Assembly: GCA_046290675.1 (NCBI GenBank)
Contig: JBKAHA010000016.1
Span: 1-64,000 of the forward strand
Direction of reading: 5' to 3'
Length of the DNA: 64,000 nt
Source: Aureliella sp046290675
GTDB lineage: Bacteria; Planctomycetota; Planctomycetia; Pirellulales; Pirellulaceae
The notes beneath the pieces are model-generated. The model saw only the letters and a list, made by a program, of their open reading frames with translations. It had not been told where the DNA came from and did no database searches. Shown here piece after piece: positions 56,990 through 64,000 of this stretch (within the stretch, counting starts at the first letter, position 1; the number at the start of each line of letters is the position of its first letter). The position numbers were made by a program, and so were the translations under genes.

Positions 56990-57781
56990 ATGAACAGACA
57001 GCTTTACATCACGACGATATGGTTTTGCCTGTTCGTTGGCTTATGGAATCGTAGCGCGGCGCAGGAGATTGCGAGCTCGGTGGTCGGTACTGAAATTGAT
57101 TTCATCACTGTGCGAGATGAGTCGGTGTTCGAAGGGCTTGGATTTGTTGGCCATGGATCGGCTGAGATGCCCGATAAGCGCGGAGACTCCGAATTGATGC
57201 AGGAAGCTTATGAGTTCAAAGCTTGTTTTCGGGATGGCAGCCGCATCCGAATCTTTGTTGATGCGGACTTTGACGGGCAGCGAGCAGCCGAGTCCGAAGC
57301 GAGACGTTACGTAGGTCCGCTTGGACGGCTTCCGTCCGTTCTCAGGAAGGGTGTTTCGCGATTGGTCGTACATCGAGGTGGAAAGGATACGACTGCGTTC
57401 AGTGACGAAGGACTGATCGTCGTCTATTCTGAGAATGCTTCGGTTCGAATTCGAAACCATGATCTCGAAGAGACAATCTTCCATGAATCAGTCCATGCGG
57501 CCTGGGACAAGAAATACGCTGCATCCGAGGATTGGAAGCGGGCTCAGCAATCAGACGGTCGTTTCGCCACGTTGTACGCCAAAAGCTATCCAGCGAGAGA
57601 GGATCTTGCCGAAACCGCATTGTTTGCATTCACTCTGATTCATCATCCGGATCGGCTACCTGATTCGCTGCGGGAACAGTTACTCGAAACCGTTCCTTAC
57701 CGTATCGAATTCGTTGCTCGTCTAATTCCTGCGGAGAAGCCTGTGATGCACCCGCGGGATAGCTTCGATCGCGAGGACTAG
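56990..57781 (+). CDS. Secreted protein with HExxH metalloprotease motif
   Basis: About 263 aa from the ATG at 56990, which gives a signal peptide (YITTIWFCLFVGLWNRSAAQ); a frame upstream to 56783 has no protein-like content. HESVH at residues 165-169 (ETIFHESVHAAWD) is a zinc-binding HExxH motif. A downstream AREDLAETALFAF could supply a third Glu ligand, as in gluzincin peptidases. I do not recognise the rest as a named family, so peptidase activity is inferred from the motif only. Convergent with the aldolase gene 20 bases away. Confidence 0.72.
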   Translation: MNRQLYITTIWFCLFVGLWNRSAAQEIASSVVGTEIDFITVRDESVFEGLGFVGHGSAEMPDKRGDSELMQEAYEFKACFRDGSRIRIFVDADFDGQRAAESEARRYVGPLGRLPSVLRKGVSRLVVHRGGKDTTAFSDEGLIVVYSENASVRIRNHDLEETIFHESVHAAWDKKYAASEDWKRAQQSDGRFATLYAKSYPAREDLAETALFAFTLIHHPDRLPDSLREQLLETVPYRIEFVARLIPAEKPVMHPRDSFDRED

Positions 57782-57801
57782 CCGCCAAAGCTTCCTGCCG
57801 T

Positions 57802-59094
57802 TTACTTGAGGTCGAAGGCGGTGCGTAGTTCGTCGATCACCTCGTCCGGCATCATAGAGATCGGACCGATCGACTGCGCATTGATGATGGCTTCTGCCGT
57901 TGATTCGAGAACTTCAAGGCGATCAAACGTGTCCAGGACGTTTGCGCCCGTGACCAACACGCCGTCGTTTTCAAGCAGCGTTGCTGGTGCTGACTGGCTC
58001 ACGTGCGACGCAATTCCCTGACCCTCTCCGAACGCGATGCCATAAGGCGCTTTCTTGACATCGCTGAGAAACACATAGCTTTCCGGGATGGTTCGAACGT
58101 TGAGCGTCACATCCGTAATGCTAAACGCAGTCGCATTGACGGGATGGGCAAAAACAATCGATTGGACATGGGGATGCGTGTGATAGATCGCTTGGTGTGC
58201 TCGAGCCGCCCTGCTAGCGAGTTTTCCTACTTCCCTTCGGTTCCCTCTTACGAGCACCAACTCGTCTGGTGTCAGTAACTCACGGTCTTTGCCAGTGGGA
58301 GTGATGAGAAACGTCTCATCATCAATCCTCGCCGAGTAGCTTCCTTCTGTGCTAATCAATAACCGCTGCCGGCAGCCACGCTGAACGAATCGACACAGCT
58401 GTGAACGTAGCTCGCACTCGCGTTCTGAGGCTGGTCCAAATTCGAATGACTCGAAGACTACGCCGCGATTTTGAGCAAGCTGCAATTGCTCTTCATTTAG
58501 CTGGCGGATTTCGCCAAGCTGCTTTGCCTTGATGAGCGTTTTTCCGGCGAATTCAAATGCCTCGAAACGCTGGAAGGCTTCGCCTAGTGAAGAGCCCGCG
58601 GTGACAACTCCGTGGTTTTCTAAGATGACGCACTGAGCTTGATCCGCGAAGGTATGGGCGATTTGTTCTCCTAGCTGCTCGCTTCCAGGGCAAGCGTAGT
58701 TCGCAAAGCCAATCTTGCCGCAGACGCTGTAGGATTGATGCACGATACGCGTGGCCGGCGCCTGCTTGCAGATGCTAAATGCGACCAGTGCGGCCGGGTG
58801 GGCATGAACAACGGCCCGGAGGTCCGGACGGGCCTCATAGATTGCTCGGTGAAACGGAAACTCGGAAGAAGCCTTGTGGCGTCCAAGAATAGATCCATCC
58901 GGTTGTACACACACAATGTCATCACGCGATAGATTACCTTTGTCAATTCGAGCGGGTGTAATCCAGATGTTGTTTTCGTGATCACGAATCGAAAGGTTGC
59001 CACCGGAAGTCGTCGTCATTCGGTAACGGTAAATTCGATCGATCGTTTTGACGATTTCGTCGCGGGGGGGCAGCACATTTCGAAATTCAGGCAC
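57802..59094 (-). CDS. Tandem class II aldolase/adducin-domain protein (probable rhamnulose-phosphate aldolase-type)
   Basis: About 430 aa from a GTG at 59094 (GGAG 8 bases upstream). It consists of two class II aldolase domains in a row. Domain 1 has the zinc set SSEFPFHRAIYEARPD, VVHAHPAALVAFS and ILENHGVVTAG. Domain 2 keeps YHTHPHVQSIVFAHP but has LLENDGVLVTG, with Asp replacing the third zinc His, so it may be inactive. Family members cleave ketose 1-phosphates such as rhamnulose or fuculose 1-phosphate. Last gene of the cluster with rhaA, 303 bases after the small membrane protein. The usual bacterial enzyme has one domain. Confidence 0.82.
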   Translation of the reverse strand: MPEFRNVLPPRDEIVKTIDRIYRYRMTTTSGGNLSIRDHENNIWITPARIDKGNLSRDDIVCVQPDGSILGRHKASSEFPFHRAIYEARPDLRAVVHAHPAALVAFSICKQAPATRIVHQSYSVCGKIGFANYACPGSEQLGEQIAHTFADQAQCVILENHGVVTAGSSLGEAFQRFEAFEFAGKTLIKAKQLGEIRQLNEEQLQLAQNRGVVFESFEFGPASERECELRSQLCRFVQRGCRQRLLISTEGSYSARIDDETFLITPTGKDRELLTPDELVLVRGNRREVGKLASRAARAHQAIYHTHPHVQSIVFAHPVNATAFSITDVTLNVRTIPESYVFLSDVKKAPYGIAFGEGQGIASHVSQSAPATLLENDGVLVTGANVLDTFDRLEVLESTAEAIINAQSIGPISMMPDEVIDELRTAFDLK

Positions 59095-59397
59095 AAATAA
59101 AACTCCTGGACAGCAACCAACCGATGCGAAGACCGCCACTAAGGTTCCTTCAATACGTGGTGGGGCCGCGGATTCGAGCAGTCGAGTTATAGCATCATCA
59201 GGACGTCTCCGTAGCGGCCGCGGTGAAGGCTGTGCGCAGAAAAGGCGGGCTCGCAGGGAAGAAGTGCCGCTAAAGGATTCGCCGATGGATGGCAGTAGTC
59301 TGAAGCCTTGCTCCGCAATTCTTCAAAGACGAATAGCTGAGCATCGAGCAGTCTTATGCTTTGGAGGCCCGCATGCAATGTTAGGCCGGACGGAGCT
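59095..59397. other. Gap inside the rhamnose cluster
   Basis: 303 bases between the small membrane protein and the aldolase, long for an operon. A leftward frame (59187-59423) overlaps it but lacks protein-like sequence. A separate promoter for the aldolase may lie here; none is clear. Confidence 0.35.
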
Positions 59398-59601
59398 TTA
59401 GATCTGGACTTCGGCGTCGTCAACTTCTGGCTCGCGACTCATCCAAATCGGCGTTGCCAAAAACCAGCCGATAGTTCCGATGATCGCACACCATTGGACA
59501 GCTCTTAGGTCGATGGCTCCGGTGAAGCTTATCAGGCTGGGGATAATCACCAATGCAAGTGATAGCCAAGAGACTAGTTTTGTGGTTGTATTAGGCTTCA
59601 T
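59398..59601 (-). CDS. Small two-helix membrane protein coupled to the permease
   Basis: 67 aa, two hydrophobic helices (WLSLALVIIPSLISFTGAI; WCAIIGTIGWFLATPIWM) with a short acidic tail (EPEVDDAEVQI). Its ATG overlaps the permease stop as ATGA, giving translational coupling. Such small partners are known for some transporters, for example the small subunits in SSS- and TRAP-like systems, so it may be an accessory subunit. No named family recognised. Confidence 0.75.
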   Translation of the reverse strand: MKPNTTTKLVSWLSLALVIIPSLISFTGAIDLRAVQWCAIIGTIGWFLATPIWMSREPEVDDAEVQI

Positions 59602-61037
59602 GCTTCGGCACCCAGTTCGGAACGAGGCTTTTGTGTGAATTTACTCAGGACGATGTAGAGTATGCCGCAGGCTATCCAGCACGGAACAACGGCAAAGGCT
59701 GCAAACAAGCCTCGGGCGAAGATCAAATAGAGTCCCAGCGTCACGGGCAGCAACCAAGCCGCAAGCACGGCAAGATTGAGCTGTGTCTGAGTCTTGTAGG
59801 CGTATTCGTCACTCAGTCCAAACTTGCGAATCAAGTAGTAGTCCACAAAGACGACGGCTCCCATCGGTCCGAGGACCGTCCCGTAGGCGCCGACAAAGTC
59901 GAGCAGCTTGGCGGAAAGATTGGGAAAGGCACCGGCGAGCGTCGCGACGGCACCAGCAACGAGTGTCATAACAATGCGAGGGCTATTTGGCACCATGCCT
60001 TGGAACGCAAGACCCGCCCGATAGATGGTTGGATTCGCGGTCGTCCAGCCCGCGATCACAACACATAGAATCCCTGTCCAGCCAAGCGACTGGAACGCGA
60101 GCATTCCTGGATTAGCGCTGACTTTGCCGTCCGAAGCCACTGCTAATGCAGGCTGCACCTTGATCAGAGCCGCTAGTAATAGTGCTGCACAAATCCAGGC
60201 CATATAGTGCCCGAGGAACATTCCGATCGCAGGTGCCCAACCGGCAGATTGGCTGCGTGCAAATCGGAAAATGGAGAGGTCCGCCATACCAAAGTGCATT
60301 GCACCGTTGCACAACCACGCAAATACGACGATCTGCCAGAACTCAAAGCTCTGAGCCGAGTTCTTTTCTTGAACGAAGGCTACGGCTTCGCTCCAGAATT
60401 TTCCTTCCGTTATCGCGCTAAAGCTCGTCGCCTCCATCTGGACCAAGGAAACGAGTCCACAGGCTGCGAACACGGCGATCATCCAGGGAGCGGCAATGTT
60501 GGCGACACGCGCGACGGTCTGATAGCCCGCAGCAGCGATCACGGCCATAACGATACCGACAATAATGACCAAGCCTGTAAAGGACGGAGCTCCGAAGCCG
60601 AAAGTGCTTTCAGGCACCTCGTAGAAGATGTCGAATGGGACTCCAACAGCGCTGGCGGAGACGGTGACCATTGCTCCCGCAAGAAAGCAGAATAGCAATC
60701 CGTTGACCAAATTGTAGAACTTGACTAGTCCGCCGCCTGCGATCCGCTCAAGTTGGTAATAGAGGGTAAAACGCTTGGCTATGGCGATCGGTGTCACTAA
60801 ATACCGCCACGTAACGACTGCTAGGATGTTGCCCAGCAGCAATCCAAGGATCAGGTCCTTCAGTGACGCTCCTGCTGCCAGGAACAGCGGACCGATCATG
60901 AATTCGGTGCCCGCGGCGTGTTCACCCGCGTACATTCCCCAGAATTTTCCGGGACCCAAAAGGGCTGAATCTGGTACTCGCTCGCGTTCAAATTCGCCGC
61001 TAGAAGTAGAGTCTTGACTACCCGCCTGTTCTGCCAT
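59598..61037 (-). CDS. NCS1-type permease, probable sugar transporter of the rhamnose cluster
   Basis: 479 aa with about twelve helices. Its layout matches nucleobase:cation symporter-1 proteins (AGTEFMIGPLFLAAGASLKDLILGLLLGN; GGLVKFYNLVNGLLF; AGWTTANPTIYRAGLAFQGMVP). Because it lies 8 bases after rhaA and before an aldolase, it most likely imports rhamnose or a related deoxysugar, although NCS1 carriers normally take purines, pyrimidines or vitamins. GAGGGAG precedes the ATG at 61037. Function is from context, family assignment from sequence. Confidence 0.8.
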   Translation of the reverse strand: MAEQAGSQDSTSSGEFERERVPDSALLGPGKFWGMYAGEHAAGTEFMIGPLFLAAGASLKDLILGLLLGNILAVVTWRYLVTPIAIAKRFTLYYQLERIAGGGLVKFYNLVNGLLFCFLAGAMVTVSASAVGVPFDIFYEVPESTFGFGAPSFTGLVIIVGIVMAVIAAAGYQTVARVANIAAPWMIAVFAACGLVSLVQMEATSFSAITEGKFWSEAVAFVQEKNSAQSFEFWQIVVFAWLCNGAMHFGMADLSIFRFARSQSAGWAPAIGMFLGHYMAWICAALLLAALIKVQPALAVASDGKVSANPGMLAFQSLGWTGILCVVIAGWTTANPTIYRAGLAFQGMVPNSPRIVMTLVAGAVATLAGAFPNLSAKLLDFVGAYGTVLGPMGAVVFVDYYLIRKFGLSDEYAYKTQTQLNLAVLAAWLLPVTLGLYLIFARGLFAAFAVVPCWIACGILYIVLSKFTQKPRSELGAEA

Positions 61038-61045
61038 TCGCTCCC

Positions 61046-62329
61046 TCAGTAATCAATTAGTGAATCCGAACGATTCAACTGCACTTCCGTCTCGTATTTC
61101 TTCACGATGGAGAGCCATTCTGTTCCGACCGGCACATCGCTCTGAAGGCAGTAAAAATCCCAAACGGATCCAAACGGCATTGATTTCATCTCTTCCATCA
61201 AAGCCAAACGCGTTGTGTAATCTCCAGATCGTTCCGCAGTCTGAATCTGCTGTGTGGGTTCCAGCAATGCCGCGAGCAACGCTTTGAGCGTGTTTCGAGT
61301 GCCGATAGCCCAGGCTGCTACACGGTTAATACTGGCGTCGAAGAAATCGAGCCCGATTCGCACGCGGTTCCAATACTGACCGCGAACGATCTCGTGCATC
61401 AACGATTGCAGCTCATCGCTGTAAGTCACCACATGATCACTATCCCAACGGACTCCGCGACTTACGTGCAGAAGCACCTCGGGCACGAACATAAGGACGG
61501 ACGAAAGTTTATCCGAAACAACTTCAGTGGGATGAAAGTGACCTGCGTCCAAGCACAGAACTTTATCACGCGAAGTTGCATAACCGAGGTAAAACTCGTG
61601 TGAACCGACAACATAGCTTTCACTGCCGATTCCAAATAGTTTGCATTCCACAGCATCCCGGATGTGCTCACTAGGCAGCCCTTCGTCAAAGACCCGGTCG
61701 AGCGATGCTGCGAGACGTTCTCGCGGAGCTTTGCGGTCGGCGGGAGTATCCTTCATTCCGTCTGGGACCCAGACGTTATTGACGCAGGGGCTTCCTTGGG
61801 CCGAGCCCATCGCGGCGGCTATCTTGCGAGATGCGACGCCGTGGGCAATCCAAAAATCGCGTATGGCGGGATCGGAATGCGCGAGTGTCATTCCTTCTGC
61901 AGCTTTCGGATGAGCGAAAAAACTGGGATTGAAATCGAGCTGAAGTCCTTGCTCCTCTGCCCACTCAATCCAGCCCTGAAAATGCTGGACATCGATTTGA
62001 TCACGATCGACAGGGCCTTCAAACTCTCCGTACAGTGCATGTAAATTCAAACGATGGTCGCCTGGGATCAGGGAGTAGGCGAGCTGCAGGTCAGACCTCA
62101 GCTCGTCGACGGTGCGCGCGCGACCCGGGTGGTTTCCAGTCACGGCTAATCCGCTGCCAAGCTCTGCCTCGGTGCCTTCAAAACCAGCCACATCGTCGCC
62201 CTGCCAGCAGTGGACGGAGATGGCGATCTTACGTAACCGCTCCATTGCGGCATGTACATCGACGCCAAGCGATTCATAGCGTTCGGCTGCTAGCTCAAAT
62301 GTCCGCTCAATTGTGCCAGAGTTCTGCAT
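61046..62329 (-). CDS. rhaA: L-rhamnose isomerase
   Basis: About 427 aa from the ATG at 62329; a TTG at 62350 adds 7 residues. SVHCWQGDDVAGFEG near the N-terminus, YSLIPGDHRLNLHALYGEF, QGLQLDFNPSFFAHPKAAEGMTLAHSD, CLDAGHFHPTEVVSDKLSS and RGVRWDSDHVVTY are characteristic of RhaA; the metal-binding Glu/Asp/His residues fall in these blocks. It converts L-rhamnose to L-rhamnulose. It is the first enzyme gene of the leftward cluster and lies downstream of the PAS-AraC regulator. No rhamnulokinase gene is in the window. Confidence 0.93.
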   Translation of the reverse strand: MQNSGTIERTFELAAERYESLGVDVHAAMERLRKIAISVHCWQGDDVAGFEGTEAELGSGLAVTGNHPGRARTVDELRSDLQLAYSLIPGDHRLNLHALYGEFEGPVDRDQIDVQHFQGWIEWAEEQGLQLDFNPSFFAHPKAAEGMTLAHSDPAIRDFWIAHGVASRKIAAAMGSAQGSPCVNNVWVPDGMKDTPADRKAPRERLAASLDRVFDEGLPSEHIRDAVECKLFGIGSESYVVGSHEFYLGYATSRDKVLCLDAGHFHPTEVVSDKLSSVLMFVPEVLLHVSRGVRWDSDHVVTYSDELQSLMHEIVRGQYWNRVRIGLDFFDASINRVAAWAIGTRNTLKALLAALLEPTQQIQTAERSGDYTTRLALMEEMKSMPFGSVWDFYCLQSDVPVGTEWLSIVKKYETEVQLNRSDSLIDY

Positions 62330-62741
62330 TGGCGCCTCGTTACTTTTCAAATGTCATGATGACGCCCGCCAAGCAATTGATGAGCCTACCGACGCAAGCC
62401 GGAACGCTATTCGCTGGATGGTTTGAATTGGATTCGGCTGGAGCCAAGGCTAAAACCTTAGTCCTAGGCTTTCCTCGCAAAGCTGCCGCCAAAGCCAACT
62501 CGATCCTGTGGGAATGTAGAACGCTTCAATGAACTAGGGCAAGCTCGTTCCAACCGGCAGGGCCCAATGGGGAATCGCATGAGGCAATTCCGAATCTAGA
62601 GTATGGTCTTTCAACGGGACCGAAACTATAACAATAACGCCGAGGAGTAGCACGATATTGCCGGGCTTCGCTACTCTCTGTGGGTGGAAACCCTACCTTG
62701 CGCAGTTGGTATGACTCGTGATTGGTTGGGTCTCGTGCAAT
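62330..62741. other. Regulatory gap between the PAS-AraC gene and rhaA
   Basis: 412 bases, no gene. It probably holds the rhamnose promoter and regulator sites. An inverted repeat GAGTAGC (62645-62651) / GCTACTC (62670-62676) with an 18-base spacer is the clearest element; it could be a regulator site or a weak terminator. No strong -35/-10 pair was found. Confidence 0.4.
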
Positions 62742-63473
62742 TCATTTTACGCTTTTAGCATCTCGATATTGCATGGGGGAAAGTCCCGTGGAATGGCGAA
62801 ACTGGCGAGTAAATGCACTCTGGTCCGTATAGCCGGTTTGGTGTGCAATTTCTGCGGCAGACTGATTCGTTGTGACCAACAGTCTTTGAGCGTAATCGAT
62901 CCGAGTCTTGGTCATCCATTGGATAGTCGTCAAACCAAATAAGTGCAGCATCCTTCGATCGAGTTGATACTTAGACATGCCCGCAACCTTCGCCAGCTCA
63001 GGTGCGGTTGGCGGATTCGCCAGGTTATTTTCCCCATGTTGAATCGCCGCCGCGACGTGACTGTATTCCTCTGTTCTTACATCCGGAATTCGCAGATCCT
63101 GAGAAATGCCGACTAAGCCGACAATCGTGCCCTGGTTCCCTTTCAGGGGGAGTTTCGTTGTGAGACACCAGGTGGATTCCCTCTTGGCGTCGAGGTGCAG
63201 CTCGAGCTGAGAAATGAGCGGCTGACCTGTCTCGAGCACGTCATGGTCTTGAAGTGTGAAGCCGCAGCCTAGAGACGGTGAAAGCACTTCGGAAGCCGTC
63301 TTTCCCAGGATTTCTGACTTGAACTTCAGACCGCAGCGTTCGACCAGCGTCTGATTTACGACCAGATAGCGACAGTCGCAGTCCTTAATGAAGAACACGA
63401 TGTCGTGAACGTGGTCGAAGAGGACTTCGCCCGTGAAAGGAGCATCGAGTTGGCTGAGTAATTCGTTGATCAT
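62742..63473 (-). CDS. AraC-family regulator with PAS sensor domain
   Basis: About 243 aa from the ATG at 63473 (the frame continues upstream to 63596 with poor sequence). The N-terminal 120 residues form a PAS domain (LFDHVHDIVFFIKDCDCRYLVVNQTLVERCGLK, ILGKTASEVLSP, GTIVGLVGISQDLR). The C-terminal AraC domain is clear (PELAKVAGMSKYQLDRRMLHLFGLTTIQWMTKTRI; SAAEIAHQTGYTDQSAFTRQFRHSTGLSPMQYR). It heads the rhamnose cluster and is probably its activator; the PAS domain could bind the sugar or sense another signal. Confidence 0.87.
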   Translation of the reverse strand: MINELLSQLDAPFTGEVLFDHVHDIVFFIKDCDCRYLVVNQTLVERCGLKFKSEILGKTASEVLSPSLGCGFTLQDHDVLETGQPLISQLELHLDAKRESTWCLTTKLPLKGNQGTIVGLVGISQDLRIPDVRTEEYSHVAAAIQHGENNLANPPTAPELAKVAGMSKYQLDRRMLHLFGLTTIQWMTKTRIDYAQRLLVTTNQSAAEIAHQTGYTDQSAFTRQFRHSTGLSPMQYRDAKSVK

Positions 63474-63704
63474 GGTTTTCGATTTTAAGCACGGCCGCCC
63501 GCTTTTGAACTGGAAACGCGGCCAGGAGCACCAACAGTATCGCTGGATAATGCGAAGTCTCATTCGGCGGCACTTTGATGCTTGTTTCTGGCACAAAAGT
63601 CAAGGAAGCTTGCGTCGCAAAGGGTAATCATTTGCCCTTCTGTGCATTCTTCGGCGTTGCGAAAGACCGCATGCTACTAAACGCGACTTTGACCTTGGTG
63701 CGTG

Positions 63705-64000
63705 ATGAAAATCCTAGTTCTGGCGAGCTGCCTCTTCCTTGATCGGGCTCCAAAGGGGGGGCGATGGGCAAGCAGGCTTGCCGTCGGCATGCTCTTGATT
63801 TGTTTTTTGGACTTAGAACCCAGAGCCTGTTTGGGGTGGTCTGACAATGAATTGGTCCGTCAAAGCGCAGAATCGTCAGTAAAGGGTAAAGCGGTTTCTA
63901 CTAATTCGCTGGCCTATCCTTCCTTCGAAGCGGAACTCGAAGGTGAATTCGAGTCGATGGTCAGACGCGGGTACGAACCGTTATTTAATGGCCGCGATCT
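63705..64000 (+). CDS. DUF1080 protein, N-terminal part (cut by window end)
   Basis: 98 codons are visible, and the frame stays open at the right edge. The N-terminal segment contains a hydrophobic stretch (SRLAVGMLLICFLDLEP) suggesting export; an inner ATG at 63789 is an alternative start. It ends in RRGYEPLFNGRDL, the start of a DUF1080 domain (family pattern LFNGKDLxGW). It is divergent from the PAS-AraC regulator, 231 bases away, so it may be co-regulated with the rhamnose genes, for example as a polysaccharide-degrading enzyme. Confidence 0.78.
   Translation, partial: MKILVLASCLFLDRAPKGGRWASRLAVGMLLICFLDLEPRACLGWSDNELVRQSAESSVKGKAVSTNSLAYPSFEAELEGEFESMVRRGYEPLFNGRD

Overview
The window looks like a chromosomal segment of a planctomycete, most likely of the Pirellula/Rhodopirellula type. 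The lineage is inferred from gene content: a DUF1559 protein with a pseudopilin-like N-terminus, two DUF1080 proteins (one cut by the right edge), an ECF sigma factor overlapping a membrane Ser/Thr kinase, a GlmX-type sugar nucleotidyltransferase, an alternative complex III operon, and a rhamnose cluster. I found no rRNA, tRNA or CRISPR array.

Region by region: (1) 1-7.6 kb holds a 12-bp tandem repeat at the left edge, a secreted protein translationally coupled to a GlmU-like enzyme, a secreted DUF1080 protein, an amidohydrolase plus a stand-alone E2-type acyltransferase, and a dihydroorotate-dehydrogenase-like flavoprotein. (2) 7.8-22.9 kb is one long leftward ribosomal run: rpsJ-rplC-rplD-rplW-rplB-rpsS-rplV-rpsC-rplP-rpmC-rpsQ-rplN-rplX-rplE-rpsN-rpsH-rplF-rplR-rpsE-rplO-secY-adk-rpsM-rpsK-rpoA-rplQ-rpmG. 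It has a good sigma70-like promoter before rpsJ and a strong intrinsic terminator after rpmG. rpmD, rpmJ, infA, map and rpsD are not in their usual places. (3) 23-30.4 kb is accessory: a dicarboxylate/amino-acid symporter, a very acidic small protein, a group II intron with its reverse transcriptase, a zinc-ribbon-like membrane protein, a PLC/GDPD-like secreted protein and a YaiI-family protein. (4) 30.6-38.3 kb carries the sigma factor/kinase/secreted coiled-coil unit, an outer-membrane-type lipoprotein, a MORN-repeat protein, a receiver domain without its phosphoacceptor Asp, and serine acetyltransferase.

(5) 38.9-53.4 kb is a rightward respiratory operon: alternative complex III (actA, actB, actC, a fused actD-actE, actF), a small one-helix protein, a Sco copper chaperone, and an A2-type caa3 cytochrome oxidase (coxB with fused cytochrome c, coxA, coxC, subunit IV). 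Together these would carry electrons from quinol through complex III and cytochrome c domains to oxygen. Several subunits carry histidine-rich tails or loops.

(6) 53.8-64 kb holds a cupin-AraC regulator, the DUF1559/lipoprotein pair, a secreted HExxH protein, and a leftward rhamnose cluster: PAS-AraC regulator, L-rhamnose isomerase, a 12-helix permease of NCS1 type, a small membrane protein, and a class II aldolase built from two tandem domains of which the second looks degenerate. No rhamnulokinase is present in the window. A second DUF1080 gene starts divergently and runs off the right edge.
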